64,000 nucleotides of DNA, from NCBI RefSeq assembly GCF_029936995.1, contig NZ_JAPYRE010000007.1, positions 146,407 through 210,406 of the forward strand, written 5' to 3'. Shown here piece by piece: positions 19,145-27,916 of the stretch. The position numbers and the translations under genes are program-made. The notes beneath the pieces were generated by a model, which worked only from the letters and a program-made list of their open reading frames with translations, ran no database searches and was not told the origin of the DNA. Each line of letters opens with the position of its first letter. Position 1 is the stretch's first letter. This DNA is from Henriciella sp. (GTDB taxonomy: Bacteria > Pseudomonadota > Alphaproteobacteria > Caulobacterales > Hyphomonadaceae).

Positions 19145-19296
19145 GGCTAACGGTCTGAAAGCCGGAAGAGACTTTATCGACTTACCCCAGCTGTTCAATT
19201 CATCCTAAATAGTGGTGCCCGGTGCATCGTTCTCGACGGTCTCAGATGTCACATTACCCCCTCTGTAACGCCTACTTAGTCCCCCTTTAGCCATGT

Positions 19297-20835
19297 TCAT
19301 TCTAACTCCGGCACTGGCCGCTGAACCTGTTCGGTCAAGAATTCAGCGAAAGGCTGAATATCATCTTTCACGCTCGCGCTTTCGAGCGCGGTCATGTAGC
19401 GGTCGCGATCCTCCACGCGGATGACTGTCCAGGGGTAGCCGCCTGAAGCGAGCATCAAATTCATCAGGAAGCGTGCAACACGTCCGTTTCCATCCGGATA
19501 GGGATGGACATACCCAAAGAGCCAATGCCCAAGAACAGCGCGGACTGACGCTTCTTCTTCGTTGCTCAGAAGTTCGAAGAGTGTGGGCATTGCATTTCTG
19601 ACCGCCTCAAAGCGTGGGGGCACGTGCTGCGAGGTCTTGATGTAAACAGGATTGTTCCGATACCCGGCGAGCGCCTCGGCCTTTATCAGGCCAGCCGTTA
19701 CGCAGGGCTGGAAGAGCTCGCGATACCAGGCGCGATGGGCGCTACTGGCAAGCTTGCCAGCTTCCTCACCCTTGATGACCTTCTCAACATCGGCCTTCAC
19801 TGTCTGGAAGGCCTGCCAGTAGCCCCGTGCGGCAAGCGCATCGCGGACGTCACGGTGGTCTTTCACATTATCAGGATTCCAGTCACCGCTGCGCACCTGA
19901 TCAACGAGCTCCGGTGAGACACGATAGCCCTCAATCGATAGAGAATGATAGGCATCGGCTGTGTAGACCTCATCAACTGCCTTGATATAGGCGTCCTTGT
20001 CGCCCGGCAGGCCGGGCGACTTCGGAAAAATATCGATGATTGTTTGGCGATGGCTGGCCCATAAAGCCTGAAGACGCCCCACGGTCGGCGACTTGGCGGT
20101 TGCGATTGTTGCAAAGATACGCTCAGGCTCAAATGGGTCGGTCTCGCGGATAACGTAATCTGCGGCCTTCATCGTAGATATAATCTCATCGGCAATATCT
20201 TCTTTGCCGACACGCCTGAAGGCGCCAACCAATCGGCCCGCAATAGCAGAATGACCTCCCGCCAGCAGGCGGCGCAGAAGATCGCTTGGGTCGGTAATTG
20301 CCGACAAGAGCACCTGCGCCTCGACCGGATAGCGCTGGAAGAAGCCCTCCGGCACTTTCAAAAGCGCAGCGTGTGTAGCGTAGAGGCGAAGATCATCGTT
20401 TTGTTCGAGATCATCGTGTGGTGGCATGTCAGGTTGCTTGAGGTCATAAAGCGAAGTGCCGTACAAGAGTTCGACCGTGTTGTTCGTCCCTTTCGGGGTA
20501 TAGATAATGACCTGCGATGGAATGACCGTGTGCCCGGCATGCAGAAGTAGCGACTGTTCCGGAGACAGATGCCACTCATCGCCAAAGCGTGCGTTGCAAT
20601 ATCGGGCACAGAATTCCCGGAAGGATGCATACCAGGGCGTTGTGTCGCCCGCGTGCTCGCCTGGATTTGCCGATATGAGCCAGCCTTTCATCACATTCTG
20701 AAGAAAGCCGTTCTTGAGAAGGCGCTCGCGGTGGACGCGGCTCAATTCCTTAGATTGAAAGACACGCTGGCCTTTATCCTGAAGGCGTTTCAGGGCATCG
20801 AGCGCATCTGCGAGCTTCTCATTCGGGTTAGGCAC
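19297..20835 (-). CDS. Fic-domain protein (class II, self-inhibited) with N-terminal winged-helix-like region
   Basis: Fic proteins transfer AMP or other nucleotide groups to target proteins. This 512-residue protein has the catalytic motif HPYPDGNGRVAR at about 444-455 and an upstream inhibitory motif S298-LSI-E302-G303, which fits class II. The first ~100 residues (VFQSKELSRVHRERLLKNGF, VMKGWLISANPG) resemble the DNA-binding head of AbiEi-type antitoxins, so it may repress its own promoter. The start is GTG at 20835 with AGGAGG just upstream. A promoter bracketed by two 18-bp repeats lies 50-100 bp upstream. The target protein is unknown. Confidence 0.88.
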   Translation of the reverse strand: MPNPNEKLADALDALKRLQDKGQRVFQSKELSRVHRERLLKNGFLQNVMKGWLISANPGEHAGDTTPWYASFREFCARYCNARFGDEWHLSPEQSLLLHAGHTVIPSQVIIYTPKGTNNTVELLYGTSLYDLKQPDMPPHDDLEQNDDLRLYATHAALLKVPEGFFQRYPVEAQVLLSAITDPSDLLRRLLAGGHSAIAGRLVGAFRRVGKEDIADEIISTMKAADYVIRETDPFEPERIFATIATAKSPTVGRLQALWASHRQTIIDIFPKSPGLPGDKDAYIKAVDEVYTADAYHSLSIEGYRVSPELVDQVRSGDWNPDNVKDHRDVRDALAARGYWQAFQTVKADVEKVIKGEEAGKLASSAHRAWYRELFQPCVTAGLIKAEALAGYRNNPVYIKTSQHVPPRFEAVRNAMPTLFELLSNEEEASVRAVLGHWLFGYVHPYPDGNGRVARFLMNLMLASGGYPWTVIRVEDRDRYMTALESASVKDDIQPFAEFLTEQVQRPVPELE

Positions 20836-20868
20836 AGCCCCTCCTCTTGCGCACCTTCAAGTGAATTG

Positions 20869-20934
20869 TGTTGCGCAATAACAAGTATATTATGCTTTTA
20901 AATCACAAGTCAATCATGTTGCGCAATAACAAGT
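20869..20934 (-). promoter_or_regulatory. Promoter of the Fic gene bracketed by two identical 18-bp operators
   Basis: The 18-mer TGTTGCGCAATAACAAGT occurs at 20869-20886 and again at 20917-20934 and contains the palindrome TTGCGCAA. On the minus strand a sigma70-like promoter lies between them: TTGACT (20913-20908), 18-bp spacer, TATACT (20889-20884). One repeat abuts the -35 side and the other overlaps the -10 element. This is a classic arrangement for cooperative autorepression. Confidence 0.7.
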
Positions 20935-21113
20935 TTTTGGCGTCGCGCCATCGCACGTAAATCATGCAAGTGCGTTTGGAGCGCACAAAGAGAGCCTGCA
21001 GAGAAAGCTATGCAGACATCAAAAACCCATCGAAGACAGATTCATTGCACCAACCCCGAAAACCAAAGAAGTGACCAGGACAAGCAAGCGGCAAAAATCC
21101 CGAAGAGAAGAGT

Positions 21114-21356
21114 TTGTCAGCTATCTCATCAAAAGTAATCCGCCGGGATTACTACTACGCTTTCTGGGCGGGTGATCCGAAAAACCTCTGGGAGGACCAC
21201 ACGTACAATGGGCGCGCGACGCTGACCTTCTCCGGCCCTCTAATAAAGCCTCAGGATAGCCGATATGAAAAATGCCGAAGTGATCTTGAACATCTGATCC
21301 GAAATTGTCTCAAGCAGCTCCAAACGAGTTCTCCTCTGCCCAGACGGATGGTCTAA
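21114..21356 (+). CDS. Possible small protein, unknown
   Basis: This is an 80-codon open frame between two Fic genes, with a plausible protein composition (YYYAFWAGDPKNLWEDHTYNG). I recognise no family. It could be a small gene or the remnant of a longer one. No strong ribosome-binding site is seen. Low confidence. Confidence 0.25.
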   Translation: MSAISSKVIRRDYYYAFWAGDPKNLWEDHTYNGRATLTFSGPLIKPQDSRYEKCRSDLEHLIRNCLKQLQTSSPLPRRMV

Positions 21357-21499
21357 TGCTCAGGCAACCATCTCACACACTGGCATATTTCACAAAAACT
21401 GAATATTTTTAGCTTTTTTCATATATCGTTGATATTTTTCACACTATACCTCAGGGGCTAATGGATTTCACGCCAGACTGACAAATTTCAGGAAGCCGG

Positions 21500-23044
21500 A
21501 TGTATATTCCGCAATTCTCAGAACCCGTTGAGGTTTTTCATGACCGGCACCTGCCAGAACCGGCACGGCCGGCCGGCTATGCGGCCCTGATAAACGCCTT
21601 TGAACTCTCTGTTCCCCTGCCCTTGATGCTGAGCGCCATTGGAGAACGGCACCGTATCGTCGAGGCGAAGTCCTGGCGAATTTACGGCCCCCGCTACGCA
21701 CCTGAGCCGACGCTCGAAGGACATCTCACCTTCGCGCTGAAGAACGAAGGACTCGATCTCGCGGTTCTTAAACGCATTTTCGAGAAAGCTGACCGGCAAG
21801 AGCTTGGGACGATGATATCGGCGAAACCGGGAAGTGCGTACATGCGCCGGATCTGGTTTCTCTTCGAGTGGTTGACCGGAGAATTGCTCGATCTCGAGGA
21901 TGCGCGATCCGTGGGCGCCTATGCGAACATTGTCGATACCAATCAGCAATATGCAGCCGAGCCCAGGATGTCGACCCGGCAACGGGTTCGCAACAACCTG
22001 CCGGGTGATCGCGATTTTTGCCCTCTGGTGAAACGAACACGCGCGATCGATGCGTTCATGTCCATGAAGCTGGACGAAAAGGCCAACGAGATAACAGGAA
22101 CTATCTCAAACAGTGTTCTGGCCCGTGCCGCAGCCTTTCTGCTCCTGAAGGATTCCAGATCGAGCTACGCCATTGAAGGCGAAGCCCCGTCGCACGACCG
22201 GATCCAGCGATGGGGCAAGGCCATAGGCCAGGCTGGCCAGAACCCACTTGATCCCGAAGAACTGCTACGCCTGCAACGGATCGTTATGGGCGAGGCACGC
22301 TTTATCCAGCTGGGCTTTCGAAACGAAGGCGGATTTGTTGGCGACCATGAACCCCAGACAAGGATGCCGTTGCCAGTTCATATCAGCGCGCGTCACCAGG
22401 ATCTGGACAGTCTCATTCGCGGGTTGGTAAATTTCAATACACGCCATGCCGAGGGTATCGACCCCGTCCTGGTAGCGGCAGTCCTCGCGTTTGGCTTCGT
22501 CTATATCCACCCCTTCGCGGACGGAAACGGCCGTATCCACCGCTATCTTATCCATCATGTGCTCGCCGCCCGCGGGTTCAGTCCGCCGGGAATGGGGTTT
22601 CCCATTTCCAGCGTCATCTACGACCGGATTGATGACTATAGACGTGTACTGGAGAGCTATTCGGAGCGGCTTCTACCGGTCATCAAATGGCGTCCGACCG
22701 AGAAACAGAATGTCGAAGTCCTGAACGATACGACAGATTTCTATCGCTATTTCGACGCAACGCCGCATGTCGAATTCCTGTTCGAGTGTGTCGAGCGCAC
22801 CATTAAGCAGGATCTTCCTGAAGAAGTTGCTTTCCTTGAGCGCTACGACCGCTTCAAAGCAGGCGTCCAGGCCGAAATCGAGATGCCGGATTCGACGGTC
22901 GATCTTCTTTTCAACTTCCTGCGCCAGAATGGCGGCCAGCTCTCGAAGCGCGCGAGAGAGGGGGAGTTTTCAGCACTCCGGCCACAGGAATGTAAGCATG
23001 TGGAAATGCTCTATGAAGAGGCGTTTTCGGCGGGTCAAAAGTAA
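21500..23044 (+). CDS. Second intact Fic-domain protein (class II)
   Basis: The 514-residue protein has the catalytic loop HPFADGNGRIHR at 337-348 and an inhibitory motif S222-YAI-E226-G227 in the helix before it, both matching active class II Fic enzymes. The ~200 N-terminal residues are not recognised beyond a helical Fic accessory region. The start ATG follows AGGAAG. The upstream 120 bp are very AT-rich, with two ATATTT(TT)CACA-like elements about 47 bp apart. Its position beside a second Fic gene and a trb operon suggests a toxin or effector role, but no target is indicated. Confidence 0.88.
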   Translation: MYIPQFSEPVEVFHDRHLPEPARPAGYAALINAFELSVPLPLMLSAIGERHRIVEAKSWRIYGPRYAPEPTLEGHLTFALKNEGLDLAVLKRIFEKADRQELGTMISAKPGSAYMRRIWFLFEWLTGELLDLEDARSVGAYANIVDTNQQYAAEPRMSTRQRVRNNLPGDRDFCPLVKRTRAIDAFMSMKLDEKANEITGTISNSVLARAAAFLLLKDSRSSYAIEGEAPSHDRIQRWGKAIGQAGQNPLDPEELLRLQRIVMGEARFIQLGFRNEGGFVGDHEPQTRMPLPVHISARHQDLDSLIRGLVNFNTRHAEGIDPVLVAAVLAFGFVYIHPFADGNGRIHRYLIHHVLAARGFSPPGMGFPISSVIYDRIDDYRRVLESYSERLLPVIKWRPTEKQNVEVLNDTTDFYRYFDATPHVEFLFECVERTIKQDLPEEVAFLERYDRFKAGVQAEIEMPDSTVDLLFNFLRQNGGQLSKRAREGEFSALRPQECKHVEMLYEEAFSAGQK

Positions 23045-23406
23045 TCAGTCTCAGATGCGTCTGCCATTCAACTGGAGCCCCAACAACCAGGGCGAAAGCG
23101 GACACTCTCAAAGCATCACTGGATTTCTTTACCCCACATTGCAGTAATTTGGAATCCTCTGCGAAAGTTCACTGCAATGCCTTTACCACAAGGCTAATTC
23201 TTACCGATCAGGAAGAATCACAGCGCTTCCAAGATAATTCGTCCATTCTCTTCCCGTTCGGTAAGAGAACCCTAAACGAGCCATACGACCCTTGGTGCAT
23301 GATCGAAGTATGTAAAACCTTGGACGTCCTGTTTTCGGCGCGAACTGTCAATACGCAGAGAACCGTTCACGTTATCGGTCTTACATCGCGAAGCTAGAAC
23401 GCGGGC
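23045..23406. other. Gap of 362 bp without a supported gene
   Basis: Short open frames exist here (for example 82 codons from 23149), but none has a convincing ribosome-binding site, codon pattern or recognisable family. The stretch separates the Fic gene from the HxlR regulator. Confidence 0.4.
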
Positions 23407-23715
23407 TCAGTCGTAGACCTCGGCCCAGACTTCCATGGCATCGAACACCGGTTTGAGCGCGATACCTTTCGGCGTCAGACTGTAATCGACGCGCGGAGGA
23501 ATCTCACCATAGTCCTTACGCACGAGCAGGCCCTCGGCTTCCATGTCCCGGAGCGTCTTTGCCAGCGTCCTGTGTGTAATCTTGCCCAGCTTGCGCTGAA
23601 GCTGATTGAACCGGTGCGTATCCTGCAACAGCCAGTAGATGATCATTGGCCGCCATTTCCCGGTCATAAAATCGAGCGTGACTTCGGCAGGACAATGCTC
23701 TGGACCGTCGGCCAT
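23407..23715 (-). CDS. HxlR-family transcriptional regulator
   Basis: The 102-residue winged-helix protein has the family hallmarks GKWRPMIIYWLL, FNQLQRKLGKITHRTLAKTL and VDYSLTPKGIAL. The conserved N-terminal cysteine (Cys8, EHCPAE) is present; in several HxlR proteins such as the quinone- and hypochlorite-sensing ones it senses electrophiles. It is divergent from a long stress-type gene run that begins with a pirin 146 bp away. It is therefore the likely local regulator; no operator was assigned with confidence. Confidence 0.9.
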   Translation of the reverse strand: MADGPEHCPAEVTLDFMTGKWRPMIIYWLLQDTHRFNQLQRKLGKITHRTLAKTLRDMEAEGLLVRKDYGEIPPRVDYSLTPKGIALKPVFDAMEVWAEVYD

Positions 23716-23861
23716 TCCAGTTCTCCTTCAGGCAGGACGTCCGCCATGAACGTATGGTATCCTCGCGGATCGTACTTGCGGAATATGCCATATAGGCGCC
23801 ACCTGTCAGCCAACGCAACCAACCGGCTGAACAATCAGGCGGCGTAATCAAGGAGCAGACC

Positions 23862-24725
23862 ATGACAAAAGAACTTGTCGATATCATTCGGGCAGATCAA
23901 AGCCACTGGGTCGGCGATGGTTTCCGCGTTCGATCGCTCTTCAATTACGATGGCGATACGGACGCTATCAGTCCATTTCTCCTCTTTGACTATGGCGATC
24001 CAAACTATTTCGCTCCGAATGAAGGCTCGCCCCGCGGTGTCGGACAGCATCCCCACCGTGGATTCGAGACGGTCACAATTGTTTATGACGGAGAAGTCAG
24101 CCACCGCGATTCTCATGGTGGTGGCGGAACGATCGGGCCGGGCGATGTCCAGTGGATGACAGCCGGGCGTGGCATCATCCATGAAGAATATCATTCGAAA
24201 GCCTATTCCGGGTCCGGCGGACCCTTCCGGATGCTCCAACTCTGGGTGAACCTGCCCGCAAAGCACAAGATGGACCCGCCAAACTATCAGGCAATCCTGA
24301 ATGCGGATATTCCCGTCATCGAATTTGAAGGTGGCAGGGCACGCATCATCGCCGGCGAATTCCAGAATACGGCTGGTGCGGCCTCGACATACACACCGAT
24401 AAACATCTGGGACGTTCGTGCCAGCAAGGGAAGTGACATATCGCTGGACCTGCCTGAGGGGCACAACTCGATGATTACCGTGCTTTCGGGGCAGGTCGAA
24501 ATTGACGGCCAGCGCATCGAGCCCGCCGAAATTGCCCGTCTCTCTGTTGCCGGGACGGGAGTGACAGTTTCTGCGCGTTCCGACGCCATGCTTCTCGTCC
24601 TGACGGGAGAGCCGATAGATGAACCGGTCGTCGGACATGGCCCGTTCGTGATGAACTCGGTGGACGAAATTCAACAGGCCTTTGAGGACTTCCGTTCAGG
24701 CCGGTTCGGAATGATTACCGCTTGA
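23862..24725 (+). CDS. Pirin family protein (first of two)
   Basis: This double-cupin protein of 287 residues has the pirin metal-site motif HPHRGFETVTIVYDGEVSHRD and the downstream GDVQWMTAGRGIIHEE. Pirins bind Fe and some oxidise quercetin-like flavonoids or act as redox sensors. It heads a co-directional run of eight genes up to 30423. A second, divergent pirin follows 57 bp after its stop. Confidence 0.92.
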   Translation: MTKELVDIIRADQSHWVGDGFRVRSLFNYDGDTDAISPFLLFDYGDPNYFAPNEGSPRGVGQHPHRGFETVTIVYDGEVSHRDSHGGGGTIGPGDVQWMTAGRGIIHEEYHSKAYSGSGGPFRMLQLWVNLPAKHKMDPPNYQAILNADIPVIEFEGGRARIIAGEFQNTAGAASTYTPINIWDVRASKGSDISLDLPEGHNSMITVLSGQVEIDGQRIEPAEIARLSVAGTGVTVSARSDAMLLVLTGEPIDEPVVGHGPFVMNSVDEIQQAFEDFRSGRFGMITA

Positions 24726-24794
24726 AGTCATGCCTACCCTGAGCGACGCTCCGGGTGGGTAATCTCTGGCGGCTGCAAACATGTGGAGCACATT

Positions 24795-25667
24795 ATGACG
24801 ATAGAGCTTGTCATAGATAAACGTAGCCGGGACCTGGGGGGCGGATTCGAAGTCGGCCGCGTTCTGCCCTTTGCGAAACGCAGGATGGTTGGCCCTTTCA
24901 TCTTTTTCGACCAGATGGGGCCACTTTTCCTGAAGGCGGGCGTGCCACGTGAGCTTGACGTGCGCCCGCATCCCCACATCGGTCTGTCAACTGTGACCTA
25001 TCTCTACGAAGGGGCAATGACTCACAGGGACAGTATGGGTGTGCATCAGGAAATTCGCCCTGGAGAAGTCAACTGGATGGTCGCCGGACGGGGGGTCACG
25101 CATAGCGAACGTTTCGAGTATGCGCGTAAACATGGCGCCGACATGTTTGGGATACAGGCCTGGGTCGCCCTGCCGGAAGACAAGGAGGAGGTCGAGCCGG
25201 CCTTTTACCACCATTCCGGGGAGGATCTGCCCATCTTCTCGGAAGACGGTGTAGAGGGCCGTCTGATTGCCGGGTCGCTCGAAGGCGTGACGGCTGGTGT
25301 CCAGACACATTCTCCCATGTTCTACGCGCATTGGACCATGGCTGCCGGGGGGCGTCGAAGTCTGCCGGCTGAGCATAAAGAACGGGCTATATATGTCTCT
25401 TCAGGGGCAGTAGAGATTGACGGCGAAACACTTGCAGCCGGCGCCATGGCGGTTCTGGCTGCTGGAAACCCGGTGACCATTTCGGCTCGTGAGCCCTCTG
25501 TTGTCATGGTGCTCGGCGGCGAGCCGATCGGGGAACGTCACCTGTTCTGGAATTTCGTCTCGTCTTCAAAGGAGCGGCTGGAGCAGGCCAAGGAAGACTG
25601 GCGACAGCAGCGGATGAAGCTTCCTGATGGCGACGATCAGGAGTTTGCCCCGCTTCCAGATGGCTAA
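24795..25667 (+). CDS. Pirin family protein (second of two)
   Basis: This 290-residue bicupin has RPHPHIGLSTVTYLYEGAMTH and the matching WMVAGRGVTHSER. The open frame reaches back to GTG 24783, but ATG 24795 has GTGGAG correctly placed and the usual pirin N-terminus, so it is preferred. It is clearly paralogous to its neighbour but far from identical, so this is not a recent tandem copy. It is followed by a GNAT-like gene after 12 bp. Confidence 0.9.
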   Translation: MTIELVIDKRSRDLGGGFEVGRVLPFAKRRMVGPFIFFDQMGPLFLKAGVPRELDVRPHPHIGLSTVTYLYEGAMTHRDSMGVHQEIRPGEVNWMVAGRGVTHSERFEYARKHGADMFGIQAWVALPEDKEEVEPAFYHHSGEDLPIFSEDGVEGRLIAGSLEGVTAGVQTHSPMFYAHWTMAAGGRRSLPAEHKERAIYVSSGAVEIDGETLAAGAMAVLAAGNPVTISAREPSVVMVLGGEPIGERHLFWNFVSSSKERLEQAKEDWRQQRMKLPDGDDQEFAPLPDG

Positions 25668-25679
25668 AGGAGCCTGAAC

Positions 25680-26003
25680 ATGTCAAAAATTACGGTCAGC
25701 CTTGAAGAACAAGGTGCCCAGCACGGACGGTATGTTGCGCGCATTGACGGTATCGATGCCGAAGCGGAGCTCACCTTCACCCATCGCGGTGACAATCTGA
25801 TAAGTGCCGATCATACTGAGGCCCCGGAAGCCTTGAAGGGGACGGGCGCGGCCGCCGCGCTCGTCGACTTCATGATTGCCGATGCCAGGGAGAATGGCTT
25901 CAAGATCATTCCTCTCTGTCCCTATGTTCGCGCGCGCTACGAAAAGCATAGTGAATGGCGCGATGTGATGACGGTCGAGCCGGGCGCAAAGCCCAGGATA
26001 TAG
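25680..26003 (+). CDS. GNAT-like N-acetyltransferase, short YjdJ type
   Basis: The compact 107-residue protein resembles the short GNAT family of COG2388: ELTFTHRGDNLISADHTEAP, then a CoA-loop-like LKGTGAAAALVDFMIADARENG and IIPLCPYVRARYEKH. The substrate is unknown. It overlaps in spacing with the following hydrolase (9 bp gap) and belongs to the same run. Confidence 0.85.
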   Translation: MSKITVSLEEQGAQHGRYVARIDGIDAEAELTFTHRGDNLISADHTEAPEALKGTGAAAALVDFMIADARENGFKIIPLCPYVRARYEKHSEWRDVMTVEPGAKPRI

Positions 26004-26012
26004 GAGGTGACC

Positions 26013-26657
26013 ATGCCAAAAACTGAACCGGAGCCGATCCGCGCGCCGAAAACGGATCATCTGCTTGCGCCTGAGAACTGTGCACTGGTCCTGATCGATT
26101 ATCAGCCGGAACAGTATCGCACGGTCATGTCATCCTCTCATGAGGAAATCGATCTGAACGTCATAGCCCTCTGCAAGCTTGCTACAGCCTATGATGTTCC
26201 GCTCATCGTCTCGACAGTCGGCGTCGACATGGGGGTCAATGAGGGGACCGCCAAACAGATCATGGCGGAACTCGAGGGCGTTCAGGAGATCGACCGCACG
26301 GGTGTGAATGCCTGGGAGGACAAGGATTTCCGCGAAGCCGTTGAGGCGACCGGCCGCAAGAAAATCGTGATGGCGGGATTGTGGACAGAAGTATGTCTCA
26401 CCTTTCCAACGCTCGACATGCTTGCTGAAGGTTATGAGGTTTATCCTGTGGCCGACGCGGTTGGCGGAATTTCTGCTGTTTCCCACGACCGGGCATTCGA
26501 TCGGATGATCCAGGCTGGCGCGCAACCGGTGACAGCGATTTCCTTTGGATCAGAACTCATGCGCAACTGGGCCAGACCCGCATCGGACCAGTTCAGAAGC
26601 GTCCTGCAATGGTATTTTCCGAAGCGCTTCGAACTGATGAAGGACGGCAAAATATAG
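26013..26657 (+). CDS. Isochorismatase-fold cysteine hydrolase
   Basis: The 214-residue protein has the family triad context: Asp in LVLIDYQPEQ, Lys near NAWEDKDF and the nucleophilic Cys in GLWTEVCLTF. The specific substrate is not evident; relatives include amidases and YcaC-like hydrolases. ATG 26013 follows a perfect AGGAGG (26002-26007) and is preferred over the GTG at 26007. Confidence 0.88.
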   Translation: MPKTEPEPIRAPKTDHLLAPENCALVLIDYQPEQYRTVMSSSHEEIDLNVIALCKLATAYDVPLIVSTVGVDMGVNEGTAKQIMAELEGVQEIDRTGVNAWEDKDFREAVEATGRKKIVMAGLWTEVCLTFPTLDMLAEGYEVYPVADAVGGISAVSHDRAFDRMIQAGAQPVTAISFGSELMRNWARPASDQFRSVLQWYFPKRFELMKDGKI

Positions 26658-26697
26658 AGCAGCCGCATTCACGCGTTTGCACGAGGGGGAACGCCAT

Positions 26698-27900
26698 ATG
26701 TCGCACGAAGGCGCAAAATCACTCTGGACGAAGCCAAAGCATCACTTCGAGGCAGGTGAACGTAGCGACCATGTGCACTGGGTCGAGCTGTTCTACGATC
26801 TGATCCACGTCGCCACGATCTTCATTCTTGGAAACTATCTTTCCCATCACCTTGATATTCAGGGTGTGCTCACATTTGCTGGTGTCTTCATAGCGCTGTG
26901 GTTCGCATGGGCCGATCTGAGCGCCTATAATTCCCTCTACATCAGTACCGATGCGTGGCATCGCGTCGTAATGGCTGTCCTCATTTGTACAGTCATGATC
27001 ATGGGCGCGGCGATCCCCGCCATTACGGGCAATGGCTGGCCTTATTTTGCGTTGGCCTTCGCAGTAAACCGTGCCTTGCTGGCTCTGCTTTATTACCGTG
27101 TCCAGCATATTGGAGAAGACGCGTCGGCCCTGCCGCGGGAAATGGGAAGAAACTTCCTGGTGCTGGCGGCGGTGTTCACGCTTTCCGCCTTCCTGCCAAA
27201 GCCGGCTGCGTTCTGGGTCTTCGCGATCGGCGTGATTTCAATCCAGTTGCTATATGCTCTCCCTCTTGTCGGTCTGTTGAGATTTGAGCGTTTCGTGCCG
27301 CGACTTGGTCATCTCGCAGAACGTTTTGCGCTGCTCACACTGATCGTCCTTGGCGAGGGCTTTTTCAAACTCGTTGTCACCCTGTCGGAAAAGGGCGTCT
27401 ACAAGGTAACGCCGGATATCCTGATCAATTTCATAATCGGCGGACTATCGATTTTTGCAGCCTGCTGGGTCTATTTCGAAACCGTCGGCAACAGCCACCC
27501 AAGGAATGAGCGAACCCCAACCCTGGTTATCTGGTGGCTGGCGCACCTTCTCCTTATGCTGTGCGGGGTCATGATCGGGGTCGCCGTCGCGGGCGAGGTG
27601 AAGATCGGCTTCATGGACCCGTTTCCGGTGGATTACGGGGCCGTCGGCTGTATCGGTCTGGCTGGTTATATAGGTGCCGTCTGGATCATTCAGTCTGTCA
27701 CAGAGCCATCCGACATCCACCAGTACGCCACGCCACTGCTCCATGCTTTCGGTATCGCGCTCAGCATCGCCACATTCTTCATTGTGCCATACGTTCCCTC
27801 GATTGTCGGCAATATGCTTTGGGGGACAGCGCTGTTCAGTCAGATTCTGATCCCGCTGCTTCGCGCAAGACTGGCGCACAAACCCGTGCAAGCGCTGTAG
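26698..27900 (+). CDS. LtrA-like (low temperature requirement A) membrane protein
   Basis: The 400-residue protein has about ten membrane helices. Its LtrA hallmarks are VELFYDLIHVATIFILG near the start and LAERFALLTLIVLGEGF in the middle. The biochemical function of the family is not established. The open frame starts earlier at a TTG (26677), but ATG 26698 follows the GAGGGGG and matches the family start. It lies in the pirin-to-DUF5996 run. Confidence 0.85.
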   Translation: MSHEGAKSLWTKPKHHFEAGERSDHVHWVELFYDLIHVATIFILGNYLSHHLDIQGVLTFAGVFIALWFAWADLSAYNSLYISTDAWHRVVMAVLICTVMIMGAAIPAITGNGWPYFALAFAVNRALLALLYYRVQHIGEDASALPREMGRNFLVLAAVFTLSAFLPKPAAFWVFAIGVISIQLLYALPLVGLLRFERFVPRLGHLAERFALLTLIVLGEGFFKLVVTLSEKGVYKVTPDILINFIIGGLSIFAACWVYFETVGNSHPRNERTPTLVIWWLAHLLLMLCGVMIGVAVAGEVKIGFMDPFPVDYGAVGCIGLAGYIGAVWIIQSVTEPSDIHQYATPLLHAFGIALSIATFFIVPYVPSIVGNMLWGTALFSQILIPLLRARLAHKPVQAL

Positions 27901-27916
27901 GCGCAGGGAGGCTGAC

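Noticed and set aside
19245..19268. ACCCCCT-containing dyad TTAC...GTAA that resembles a CsoR site
   Set aside because: It lacks the GGGGTAT half-site and is not upstream of a metal gene.
23149..23397. 82-codon open frame
   Set aside because: No ribosome-binding site, family or codon-bias support; likely chance.
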